Shown: one piece after another, positions 17,679 through 26,500 of the stretch
Numbering within the stretch: position 1 is the stretch's first letter
Layout of the letters: each line of letters starts with the position of its first letter
Origin: Enterobacter kobei
Lineage (GTDB): Bacteria > Pseudomonadota > Gammaproteobacteria > Enterobacterales > Enterobacteriaceae
Assembly (NCBI RefSeq): GCF_018323985.1
Contig: NZ_AP024590.1
Location: 186,001-250,000, forward strand
Length of the DNA: 64,000 nucleotides
Reading direction: 5' to 3'
Notes under the pieces: model-generated
The model's input: only the letters and a program-made list of their open reading frames with translations
Database searches by the model: none
What the model was told of the DNA's origin: nothing
Program-made: the position numbers and the translations under genes

Positions 17679-19304
17679 TTATTCTGGCGCGATGAGATAA
17701 CGAACTTCCGGGAGATCCGGCCCCTGATGGAAGCCTAGCACCCGATTCTGAATTTTCTTGTCGTTCATGGTGTAGCGTTCACGCTGACGCAAATGTTCCA
17801 TCCACGAGCCAACCACAAAGGTTTCCACGAAAATACCCGGCGTGAGAATGTCCTCATAAATGGCCCAGTTCAGCGCGCCGCCGCGTCGTCTGACGCGACG
17901 CATATCCTGCATACACACCACAAAATCATGGGCGCTTTGCGGGCTGACCAGATAGTGATAGCTGACCATTACCGGGCCGCGATCGTGGCGAATTTCCAAC
18001 TCCGGCGCGGCTTCGTTGATGGCGCTCAGGTCGAGATTGAGATCCGGATCCTGATCCAGCCGCCAGCGCAGCACGGTGGCGCTGGCGAGCAACATACCCG
18101 CTGTCGCCACGCACAGGGAAAACGGAATGCTGAACTGCGAGGCGAGCTGGCCCCAGAGGGCGCTGCCTGCGGTCATTGAACCGAAGAACACCGTAAGATA
18201 GACAGCCAGCGCGCGGGCTTTCACCCATTTGGCAGCACTGCGCTGCGCCCCGAGATTCAGCGTCGACAGCACGGCGATCCACGCAAAACCGGTAAAGAAC
18301 TCAAAGGCATTCAGCAGCCAGAAGTGACGGATAAAGGCCAGCGCCAGCAGCGTTACGGCAAACATCACGCTCGCCAGCACCATCAACTGGTCCGGGTTGA
18401 AGCGCCTGCGCATCCGTGGCAGCAGCAATGCGCCGCACACCGCGCCCACGCCGATGCAGCCGAGCATAATGCCGTAGCCGCCCGGCCCCAGACCCAGTTC
18501 CCGACGTGCCACCAGCGGCAGTAACGCCCAGCCAGCGCTGCCGAAGACGAAGAAGGCGACGGTGCGCACCAGCACGTTACGCAGCACCGGCGCGGCATGC
18601 ACGTAACGCACGCCCGCACGCACCGCCGGGAAGAAGTGCTCCGGCGGCAGACGTTGCACATTCGGCTGCGCCTTCCACACGTACAGCACCCAGAACACGC
18701 CGAGCACTGACAGGGAGTTCAGCAAAAACACCATCCACGGACCGGTAAAAGAGAGCACCAGGCCGCCGAGCGCCGGGCCGATGGCACGACTGATATTGAT
18801 CCCCAGCGAATTAAGCGCAATTGCCGGGCCAAGCTCGTCTTTGCTCACCAGATCCGGCACGATGGCCTGGAACGGCGGTGAGCTCATGGCCGCGCCAGTG
18901 CTGAGCAGGAAAGCGGCGATCAGCAATACGCCTGGCGTGACCAGATCGGCCCACGACATAAACGTCAGGCCCGCTGCGGCGATAAACACCCAGATTTGCG
19001 AGAACAGCAGATATTTACGGCGATCGACAATATCCGCCATCACTCCCGACGGCAGGGCGAACAGGAACATCGGCAGGCTACTGGCGGCCTGCACCATGGC
19101 GACGGAGAGCGGATCGGCGCTCAGCGTCAGCATGGTCCAGTTAATACCGACATCGTTCATCCAGGATCCGACGTTGGAAACCACCGTGGCGATCCACAGC
19201 ATGCGGAACACGCGCTGGCGCAGCGGCTGCCACGGGGAAACCGCCACCGCGACCGGTGGCAGATCCGCTTTCGGGATATCGTGAATGTCGTTAACCTGCG
19301 CCAC
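17679..19304 (-). CDS. MFS_3-family exporter with C-terminal soluble domain
   Basis: 541-residue transporter of the EntS-like MFS_3 group. Residues 25-425 carry ten to twelve membrane helices (WIATVVSNVGSWMNDVGINW near the start; the motif DIVDRRKYL between helices 2 and 3). The last 120 residues are soluble and look like the ABM-type domain often found at the end of this family. The start is a GTG at 19304, supported by GGAGG seven bases upstream, and the gene overlaps the end of doxX by 14 bases, which implies translational coupling. It may export a product or substrate of the neighbouring amidohydrolase; this is inferred from the operon. Confidence 0.85.
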   Translation of the reverse strand: MAQVNDIHDIPKADLPPVAVAVSPWQPLRQRVFRMLWIATVVSNVGSWMNDVGINWTMLTLSADPLSVAMVQAASSLPMFLFALPSGVMADIVDRRKYLLFSQIWVFIAAAGLTFMSWADLVTPGVLLIAAFLLSTGAAMSSPPFQAIVPDLVSKDELGPAIALNSLGINISRAIGPALGGLVLSFTGPWMVFLLNSLSVLGVFWVLYVWKAQPNVQRLPPEHFFPAVRAGVRYVHAAPVLRNVLVRTVAFFVFGSAGWALLPLVARRELGLGPGGYGIMLGCIGVGAVCGALLLPRMRRRFNPDQLMVLASVMFAVTLLALAFIRHFWLLNAFEFFTGFAWIAVLSTLNLGAQRSAAKWVKARALAVYLTVFFGSMTAGSALWGQLASQFSIPFSLCVATAGMLLASATVLRWRLDQDPDLNLDLSAINEAAPELEIRHDRGPVMVSYHYLVSPQSAHDFVVCMQDMRRVRRRGGALNWAIYEDILTPGIFVETFVVGSWMEHLRQRERYTMNDKKIQNRVLGFHQGPDLPEVRYLIAPE

Positions 19305-19716
19305 GGGACACCTCCGCTACGCCGCCCGAGCCGATACGCCAGCGACCCGGCCCGGTCAGCGCCAGCGTGCCGAAGATGATCAGCAGCAGCCAGCCGAACT
19401 GCCCTTCAGCAATCGACCAGTCCGCATGCACCACCACCATGGCGACCAGCAGCACGCCGATAATCGGCAGGCACGCAAGACGAGTGAATACGCCCGCCAT
19501 GATGAACAGCGGGCAGATCACCTCAGCGACAATCGCCGGGATCAGGCTCATGTACGGCCCCATGCCGAACGGATCTTCAATACGGGTCAGCTCCTCGCTG
19601 AAGTGAAAAATCTTCGGTAAGCCATGGACATACAACAGCAACAGGCTGCCCGCCACGCGCAGGAACAATAGCCCCATATCAATACGGGGCGGATTAACGT
19701 TCAGTGAATTTTTCAT
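19291..19716 (-). CDS. DoxX-family membrane protein
   Basis: 141-residue inner-membrane protein of the DoxX/DoxD family with four helices (GLLFLRVAGSLLLLYVHGLPK first; then around 55-80, 85-105 and 110-130). The long open frame reaches upstream to 20007, but that part lies inside the amidohydrolase gene and reads as low-complexity arginine-rich shadow. The ATG at 19716 gives the normal DoxX length, four bases after the amidohydrolase stop. It overlaps the MFS gene by 14 bases. DoxX proteins are linked to redox or sulfur metabolism and detoxification; no specific reaction can be assigned. Confidence 0.85.
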   Translation of the reverse strand: MKNSLNVNPPRIDMGLLFLRVAGSLLLLYVHGLPKIFHFSEELTRIEDPFGMGPYMSLIPAIVAEVICPLFIMAGVFTRLACLPIIGVLLVAMVVVHADWSIAEGQFGWLLLIIFGTLALTGPGRWRIGSGGVAEVSRGAG

Positions 19717-19720
19717 GGCA

Positions 19721-21598
19721 TCAGAACGCAAAGCAGCTGCAACCGAGCGCGCCCCAGAAGGCGTTATCTTCGGCAACCGGTACGTTTGAACCCCGCGCAA
19801 TATCGTGAGCGTGACTGTGCACACCGCACGGCCCGCTGCACTGGTGCGGCATCTGCTGCATCCCCACGCGGGTTTGCGCGGTCGGTGGCGCACTACGGTA
19901 GTGTCCCGGCACCTTGACCACCGGCGACCACTCCGGCAATACCGGGATCGACGGCGGCGCTTCTGAACTGAAGGAACCGGCGGCGTACACGATGTTGCCA
20001 TCAACAATGGTCAGTACAGATTCGATGCCTTTGATCTCTTCTTCCGGTACCGCGAAGTAGTCTTTGCTCAGCACCACCATGTCCGCCAGCTGACCGATTT
20101 TGATCTGGCCTTTTTTACCCTGCTCGCTGGAGAACCAGGCGCTGCCCTGCGTCCACAGCATCAATGCCGTTTCACGATCGAGGCGGGCGTTGACGTCATA
20201 CATCTGCATGCCGCCGACGGTACGGCCAGAAACCAGCCAGTACAGCGCGGTCCATGGGTTATAGCTGGCGACGCGGGTGGCGTCGGTGCCCAGACCGACC
20301 GGCACGCCGGTTTCCAGCATACGGGCGACGGGTGGGGTGTGGCGGGTGGCTTCAATACCGTAACGTTCGGCAAAGTATTCGCCCTGGAACGCCATGCGGT
20401 GCTGTACGGCAATACCGCCGCCCAGTTCTTTAATTCGGTCGATATTCCGCTGGGTGACGGTTTCTGCGTGGTCAAAGAACCAGTGCAGGCCGTTGAACGG
20501 AATGTCACGGTTTACTTTCTCGAAGACGTCCAGCATGCGGCTGATGGACTCATCATAAGTGGCGTGCAGGCGGAACGGCCAGCGATGCTCCACCAGATGG
20601 CGCACCACGCGCTCCAGTTCGTCTTCCATGCCCGGGGCCAGATCCGGGCGCGGCTCAAGGAAATCTTCAAAGTCGGCGGCGGAGAACACCAGCATTTCAC
20701 CCGCCCCGTTATGACGGAAATAGTCGCTGCCCTGGCCCGGCGTCAGCATGTCGGTCCATTTTTCGAAGTCTTCCAGCTCGTGGCCCGGACGCTGGGTAAA
20801 CAGGTTATAGGCGATACGAATGGTCATCTGCTTTTTCTCATGCAGTTCGGCGATGACTTCGTAATCTTCCGGGTAGTTCTGGAAACCGCCGCCCGCGTCA
20901 ATGGCGCTGGTCAGGCCCAGACGGTTCAGCTCGCGCATAAACTGGCGGGTGGAGTTCACCTGCTGTTCCAGCGGCAGTTTCGGACCTTTCGCCAGTGTGG
21001 AATAGAGGATCATCGCATTCGGGCGGGCAATCAGCATGCCGGTCGGATTGCCATTGCTGTCGCGCTGGATCTCGCCGCCCGGTGGATTCGGGGTGTCTTT
21101 GGTGTAACCCACCACTTTCAGCGCGGCGCGGTTAAGCAGGGCGCGATCGTAGAGGTGCAGCACGAACACCGGCGTATCCGGCGCCGCGTCGTTAATTTCA
21201 TCCAGCGTCGGCATGCGGCGCTCGGCGAACTGGAATTCGCTCCAGCCGCCCACCACGCGCACCCACTGCGGGTTTGGGGTGCGCAGTGCCTGCTCTTTCA
21301 GCATACGCAGCGCATCGGCGACTGACGGCACGCCTTCCCAGCGCAGTTCAAGGTTGTAGTTCAGACCCCCACGGATCAGGTGCAGGTGTGAATCGTTAAG
21401 GCCCGGCACGGCAGTGTGACCTTTCAGGTCGATCACTTTGGTGGCCTCGCAGTGATACTGCATCACCTCATTGAGCGTGCCGGCTTCAATAAACTTGCCA
21501 TCGCGGATCGCGACGGCTTCCGCCAGCGGATTCTCGCGATCAACAGTATGAAATTTACCATTCGTCAAAATGATGTCGGCTTTACCGAGGGAAACCAT
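19721..21598 (-). CDS. YtcJ-like metal-dependent amidohydrolase
   Basis: 625-residue Amidohydrolase_3 (YtcJ-type) enzyme. The metal motif HxH is in PGLNDSHLHLIRGG. Further ligand or catalytic candidates are the HATYDES histidine, GLHWFFDHAET and the aspartate of GLGTDATR. The C-terminus closes the small beta sandwich (IGQLADMVVLSKD) and then continues with a cysteine-rich tail (MPHQCSGPCGVHSH, CSCF) not usual for the family. The frame is open back to 21649, but the ATG at 21598 has GGAGG ahead of it. First gene of a four-gene operon, divergent from an isochorismatase-like hydrolase. Family members cleave amide or imide bonds in formamides, hydantoin-like rings or N-acyl amines; the substrate is not predictable here. 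Confidence 0.88.
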   Translation of the reverse strand: MVSLGKADIILTNGKFHTVDRENPLAEAVAIRDGKFIEAGTLNEVMQYHCEATKVIDLKGHTAVPGLNDSHLHLIRGGLNYNLELRWEGVPSVADALRMLKEQALRTPNPQWVRVVGGWSEFQFAERRMPTLDEINDAAPDTPVFVLHLYDRALLNRAALKVVGYTKDTPNPPGGEIQRDSNGNPTGMLIARPNAMILYSTLAKGPKLPLEQQVNSTRQFMRELNRLGLTSAIDAGGGFQNYPEDYEVIAELHEKKQMTIRIAYNLFTQRPGHELEDFEKWTDMLTPGQGSDYFRHNGAGEMLVFSAADFEDFLEPRPDLAPGMEDELERVVRHLVEHRWPFRLHATYDESISRMLDVFEKVNRDIPFNGLHWFFDHAETVTQRNIDRIKELGGGIAVQHRMAFQGEYFAERYGIEATRHTPPVARMLETGVPVGLGTDATRVASYNPWTALYWLVSGRTVGGMQMYDVNARLDRETALMLWTQGSAWFSSEQGKKGQIKIGQLADMVVLSKDYFAVPEEEIKGIESVLTIVDGNIVYAAGSFSSEAPPSIPVLPEWSPVVKVPGHYRSAPPTAQTRVGMQQMPHQCSGPCGVHSHAHDIARGSNVPVAEDNAFWGALGCSCFAF

Positions 21599-21716
21599 AG
21601 AACCTCCAAAATGAAGATGTCCGTAAACAGGTACGTGGACCGTGGACAATAAAATGCCTGGGCAGGAGCGCAGGGGGGGAATGGCGGAATTATGGTCAGG
21701 CGGGGCAAAGAGCGTC

Positions 21717-21742
21717 TAGTTATACGAAGGTATAGTTATACG
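21717..21742. promoter_or_regulatory. Direct repeat in the divergent promoter
   Basis: TAGTTATACG occurs twice, at 21717-21726 and 21733-21742, 16 bases apart start to start, and the junction TATACGAAGGTATA (21721-21734) is itself an inverted repeat. It lies in the roughly 210-base region between the divergent amidohydrolase and isochorismatase operons, about 120 bases from the former start and 75-100 from the latter. A candidate operator for the FixJ-type regulator encoded at 29067-29708. Confidence 0.5.
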
Positions 21743-21823
21743 CAGAGACAATAGGCGGGAGATCAAAAGCTTTTTACACTGCGCCCCGACAGAGACACTT
21801 AACAATTAACCTCAATGGGCGAC

Positions 21824-22519
21824 ATGATGACCAACAGCAAACTTGAAGTGCTTACCCCGCAAAACTGCCAGATGATCTTTATCGACCACCAGCCGCAGAT
21901 GGCTTTCGGCGTGCAGTCGATGGACCGTCAGGTGCTGAAAAACAACACCGTTGCGCTGGCAAAAGCGGCGAAAGTGTTCAACATTCCGACCATCATCACC
22001 ACTGTGGAAACCGAAAGCTTCTCCGGTAACACCTATCCGGAACTGCTGGATGTGTTCCCGGGCCAGGACATCCTTGAGCGTACTTCCATGAACTCCTGGG
22101 ATGACCAGAAAGTGCGTGACGCGCTGGCGAAAAACGGCAAGAAAAAAGTCGTTGTTGCTGGTCTGTGGACCGAAGTCTGTAACAACAGCTTCTCTCTGTG
22201 CGCCATGCTGGAAGGTGATTACGAAATCTATATGGTGGCTGATGCTTCTGGCGGCACCACCAAAGAAGCTCACGATATGGCAATGCAGCGCATGATCCAG
22301 GCGGGCGTGATCCCGGTAACCTGGCAGCAAGTGATGCTGGAATGGCAGCGTGACTGGGCGCGTAAAGAGACCTACACCCCGGTGATGGATATTGTGCGTG
22401 AACATTCTGGTGCCTACGGCATGGGTGTCGATTACGCGTACACCATGGTCCACAAAGCACCGTCACGTCAGGAAAGCGAGCATCGCACGCTGGCACCGGT
22501 ACCGGCTCCGGTTCGCTAA
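21824..22519 (+). CDS. Isochorismatase-like cysteine hydrolase
   Basis: Cysteine hydrolase of the isochorismatase/nicotinamidase superfamily, 231 residues from the ATG at 21824 (starts at 21815 and 21827 are also possible; no strong ribosome site decides). The nucleophile set is visible: Asp in MIFIDHQPQM, Lys in KKKVVVAGLW, and the catalytic Cys in GLWTEVCNNS preceded by the usual bulge. It resembles YcaC-type hydrolases. First gene of a plus-strand operon ending with a giant sensor kinase, and divergent from the amidohydrolase. Together the two hydrolases suggest stepwise breakdown of an amide or imide compound, which is inference from pairing. Confidence 0.87.
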   Translation: MMTNSKLEVLTPQNCQMIFIDHQPQMAFGVQSMDRQVLKNNTVALAKAAKVFNIPTIITTVETESFSGNTYPELLDVFPGQDILERTSMNSWDDQKVRDALAKNGKKKVVVAGLWTEVCNNSFSLCAMLEGDYEIYMVADASGGTTKEAHDMAMQRMIQAGVIPVTWQQVMLEWQRDWARKETYTPVMDIVREHSGAYGMGVDYAYTMVHKAPSRQESEHRTLAPVPAPVR

Positions 22520-22577
22520 TCCATGATGCTGGCCGTGACAACGCGTGACGGTCAGCGCCTTTTTACAAGGAGGACCT

Positions 22578-22820
22578 GTGAGTCCTTTACTGATTTCTCT
22601 GGCGGCGGGTGTGCTCATCGGGCTGATTTACGCGCTGCTGAATGTGCGATCGCCGGCCCCGCCCGCGGTGGCGCTGGTAGGTTTATTGGGCATGATCCTC
22701 GGTGGTCAACTGGCCGCGCCCTTTCTTCATCATGAACCTGTTGCCCGTATTTCCGCCGAAAAGCCCGCCGTCTCTTCCCACGCTTCTCCCGTAACCTCTG
22801 ACGCTAAACAGGCGGGATAA
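22578..22820 (+). CDS. XapX-domain (DUF1427) small membrane protein 1
   Basis: 80-residue protein with the XapX/DUF1427 core of two helices separated by the signature NVRSPAPPAVALVGLLGMILG. The start is the GTG at 22578, set by AAGGAGGACCT just in front; an earlier start in frame has no ribosome site. The C-terminal 35 residues are hydrophilic. XapX proteins are small inner-membrane proteins of unknown role, commonly near hydrolases or transporters. A second XapX gene follows after two bases. Confidence 0.88.
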   Translation: MSPLLISLAAGVLIGLIYALLNVRSPAPPAVALVGLLGMILGGQLAAPFLHHEPVARISAEKPAVSSHASPVTSDAKQAG

Positions 22821-22822
22821 CC

Positions 22823-23077
22823 ATGCTGAAAACCTATATTGTTTCCCTGTTAATGGGTATTCTCGCCGGGGTGATTTATACCCTGATTGAGGTTAATTCA
22901 CCCGCCCCGCCAGTGATTGCACTGCTTGGGCTGTTTGGCATGCTGGTTGGCGAACAGGTCATTCCGTTATGCAAAAGGTTAATCAGCCGCCAGCCGGTTA
23001 CCCTGGCCTGGTTCCGTCATGAGTGCGTTCCGAAAATAAGTGGTACTCCACCGCCGTCCGGTGAGAAACGCCCTTAG
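22823..23077 (+). CDS. XapX-domain (DUF1427) small membrane protein 2
   Basis: 84-residue paralog of the previous gene with the same core (IEVNSPAPPVIALLGLFGMLVGEQ) and two helices near residues 5-20 and 28-45. It begins two bases after the previous stop, so the pair is surely co-translated. The two may form a heteromer. The C-terminal half is basic, then proline-rich. Function unknown. Confidence 0.85.
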   Translation: MLKTYIVSLLMGILAGVIYTLIEVNSPAPPVIALLGLFGMLVGEQVIPLCKRLISRQPVTLAWFRHECVPKISGTPPPSGEKRP

Positions 23078-23118
23078 GAAAGCCTCAAACCGTTTTGAGC
23101 CTGTCTAAGGAAATCAGC

Positions 23119-23505
23119 ATGAAGCTGTCGAAGCGCATTGTAGTCGTGGATGACGAACGTTCCGTTCGCACGGGTCTGAGTAATTTACTTGAGTCTGATG
23201 GCTACATTACGCAGGTATTTGAGTCGGCAGAAGCGCTGTTAAACGATGACGCCGCGATCCAGAACGCGGCGCTGTTTATTATTGATGTTGAGTTAAAAGG
23301 CATGTCCGGCTTTGATCTGTTCAAGGCGCTGTGCGTGCGGCTGGGGAAACCGCCGGGCATTATTATCTCCGGCAACGGCGATGAAAATATGCTCTGGTGC
23401 GCGATCACCCTCGGCGCGATTGCGTTTTTACCCAAGCCGATCAACATTGATACACTTTTTGAACATATTCATCGGACGTTTTCTCACGCTGAGGGGGACG
23501 AATGA
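23119..23505 (+). CDS. Stand-alone response-regulator receiver
   Basis: 128-residue CheY-like receiver without an output domain. The acidic pair Asp11-Asp12 (VVVDDERS), phospho-acceptor Asp56 (LFIIDVEL), the Ser/Thr site in IIISGNGDE and Lys in FLPKPIN are all in place. The ATG at 23119 has AAGGA ahead; an in-frame start at 23095 is weaker. Its stop overlaps the start of the giant kinase by four bases, so it is probably a phosphate acceptor or modulator of that kinase in a phosphorelay with the FixJ-type regulator at 29067. Confidence 0.88.
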   Translation: MKLSKRIVVVDDERSVRTGLSNLLESDGYITQVFESAEALLNDDAAIQNAALFIIDVELKGMSGFDLFKALCVRLGKPPGIIISGNGDENMLWCAITLGAIAFLPKPINIDTLFEHIHRTFSHAEGDE

Positions 23506-26500
23506 GCAGTATGCTGCTGCTTTACCAGGCGGCCGACATAGACGGCTACCTGGTGTCAGATGAAATGACCCTCAGCCCGCTCGCGGTGGAAGGCAACGTA
23601 GAATGGGTATTGTGTCGTGATAACGCGACGGGAGAAGCGTTTACGCTGGCCATGCCTGCCTGCGATGAAGCGGGCTATCAGATCACCCGCCGCCTGAAAA
23701 ATGAATACGCCCTGCGCGATGCCCTGTCAGAACAGTGGGCGTTAAAGCCGCTCGGTTATACCCAGTATCAGGGACGCTATGCGCTGATGTATCCGGCGTT
23801 CAGCTGGCGCACGCTCTCTGACACCCTTTGTCTGCCCACCGGTTCGCTGGTGGATTTCCTCAGGCAGGCGATCCTGCTGACCTCCGCGCTCAGCCAGATG
23901 CATCAAAGCGGCCTGGTACACGGCGACATTAAGCCTGCTCATTTTTTCATCGTTGATGATGAACGCTACCTGCTCGGCGGATTTGGTCTGACGACCGCCG
24001 CTGCACAGGCGCAGCAGCCGCCGTTGCCAATCACGGGCGGCACGCTGGCCTATATGTCGCCGGAGCACACCTCGCGCACCGCCGATCCGGTAAGCAGCCT
24101 GAGCGATTTATACAGCCTCGGCATCGTGCTTTATGAACTGCTGACCGGGCGCTTGCCCTACGGCAATCTCGACGGGGGCCAGGCGGAGTGGGTGCACCAT
24201 CACATCGCCTCCGAGCCATTACCGCCGCACCGGTTGCGCCAGGATGTACCGGTGGTGCTGTCTGCCATCATTATGCGCCTGTTAGCCAAATCCCCGGAGA
24301 CGCGCTATCAGACGGCGGAAGGGCTGCTGGCGGATCTCTATCGCTGTCAGTCAAACCTGATGCCGGACGGCCTGCTCACCTCGTTTTCACTCGGGCAGCA
24401 GGACACGCAGCGCAACGGGCTGACATCGGATGCGCTCTGCTCTGAACATCCGCAGGCGGCGGATATTTTGTCCGCCTATAACGAGGTGTACAGCAGCGGC
24501 AAACATGCGCTGGTGGTGATCGCCGGGCCGCCAGGTTCGGGGAAATCCTCGTTGATGGCCTCCTCGCTGAAAATCCTGCAACATAAACAGACGCTGCTCA
24601 CCGTGGTGAAAGCGGATCAGCACTCCCCGGTTTTACCCTATGCCGTTTTTACCGCCGCCTTCCGGACGCTGGCGCTTCATTTGCTTGGCTTTCCCGCGGC
24701 GGAGATGCAGCGCTGGAAAATGCATATCCTGCGACAGATGGGGGAGTATGCCGGGCTGGCGGTGAGTATTATCCCGGAGCTGGGGGTGTTACTGGGGCAA
24801 AAAGCGACGTCGCTGACCGAACTGCACTCCCTCGACGCGCGGGATAAATTTAACTGCATGGCCTGTAACCTGGTAAAAGCGTTTGCGACGCCGGGCAGAC
24901 CGCTGGTGATGCTGATCGACGACGTGCACTGGGCGGATCAGGCAACCTTTCAGGTGTTACAGAATCTGCTCAGCCTTAGCGATGATATTCCGCTGCTGCT
25001 GGTGCTGTCCCACCGTGATGAAAACTCGCTGCCATGCCCCACCGCCTGCGGAAATCTGGCGCGCCTGCGGGCGTCAGCGTCGCGCATTACCGACATCACG
25101 CCGGAACCCCTGTCGGTAAAAACCATCGCCCGCCTGCTGGCCGGGCAGTTCCATATCAAAACCAGCGACACTACCGAACTGGCGGCGCTGCTGCATGAGA
25201 AAACCGGCGGCAACCCGCAGTTTACCCATGAGCTGTTCCGCCAGGCGGTAAAAGACGGGCTGATCGGCTGGCAGAAACCAACGAAATGGAGCTGGGATCG
25301 CCCGGCGATCATGGCGTTCCATTACTCCGACAATGTCGCCTCCGGTATTGTGGCGAGGCTGGAATCTTTACCCGCACCGACCCGGCAACTGCTGGGCCAG
25401 CTCGCCTGTATCGGCGGGGCGGGGGACACCATGCTGGCCGCGCATATCCTCGGCCTGCCGGTCACGGAACTGGTGGCACGCCTGACGCCCGCCGCCACAG
25501 CGCGATTCATTTCCCTGACCGACACAAAATACGCCTTTATGCATACCAGCGTGCTTGAAGCGGCAACCGGCCTGCTGCCGGTGGCGGAGAAAGATGCGTT
25601 GCACCATTTCGCCGCCTGCATGCTGGCAGACATGGCGGGCAATACCATCTCCAGCGAGCCGCTGTTCAGGGCGGTGCATCACATCGGGGCGATCAACAAT
25701 ATAGCGTTACTCAGCCCTGACGCGGAGCCGTTCGCCGCGCTGATCCACAAGGCAGTGAAACGCGCCAAAATCACCGGCGATTACGCCTCGGCGCTGCGTT
25801 TTCTGCACACTGCCCATCAACTGAACGAACTGATCGGCCCCGACACCCGCGCGGCATTTATGCTGGAGGAGGCCGAGTGCGAATTCCTCAACGGCAACCT
25901 CAGCGCCGCCCGCGATCTCTGCGGCACGCTGCTCAGCGCGCCGGGCGATCTGGCGGATAAAGCCGTCGCCGCCTGTCTGATGGCGGAAATCCATATGCGG
26001 CAGTCGGACAGCCAGCTGGCGCTGGAGACGGCGATTTCGTGGCTGGCGGTGTTCGGCATCCAGCTTAATCGTCATCCGGATAAAGCGGAGTGCGATGCGG
26101 CGCGCCTGGTCCTGAAAGCGGACGTGGGCAAAAATCCCTACACCCGTTTCAGAAACCTGACCAAAGTCGCCTGCCGCGAAACCGAAGCGGTAATGAATTT
26201 AATGGCGAGCGCCAGCACCTACGCCGCTTTTATCAGCCCGCGTTTGCAGTTCATGATCCTCTGTAAACTGCTGCACCTGACGATGGCCCGCGGCATCAGC
26301 GGTGCGTCCACCTTTGCGCTCTCCTGGTATGGCGTGCTGTGCGGCGATCATTACGACGAATACAGCCGGGGATTTGCCAGCACGCTGCTTGCCCGCCAGC
26401 TGGTGTATAAACACGATTTCGCCAGCTTTAAAGCGCGCACGTTGCTGCCCCTTGACCAGGTGAGTATCTGGACCATGCCGGTGACCTATGCCATCGACCA

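Noticed and set aside
19717..20007. N-terminal extension of the DoxX frame
   Set aside because: Arginine-rich out-of-frame reading of the amidohydrolase 3' end; the ATG at 19716 gives the normal family length.
20339..21325. 328-codon plus-strand frame inside the amidohydrolase gene
   Set aside because: Shadow of the amidohydrolase on the other strand; histidine/glutamine-rich composition typical of antisense frames.
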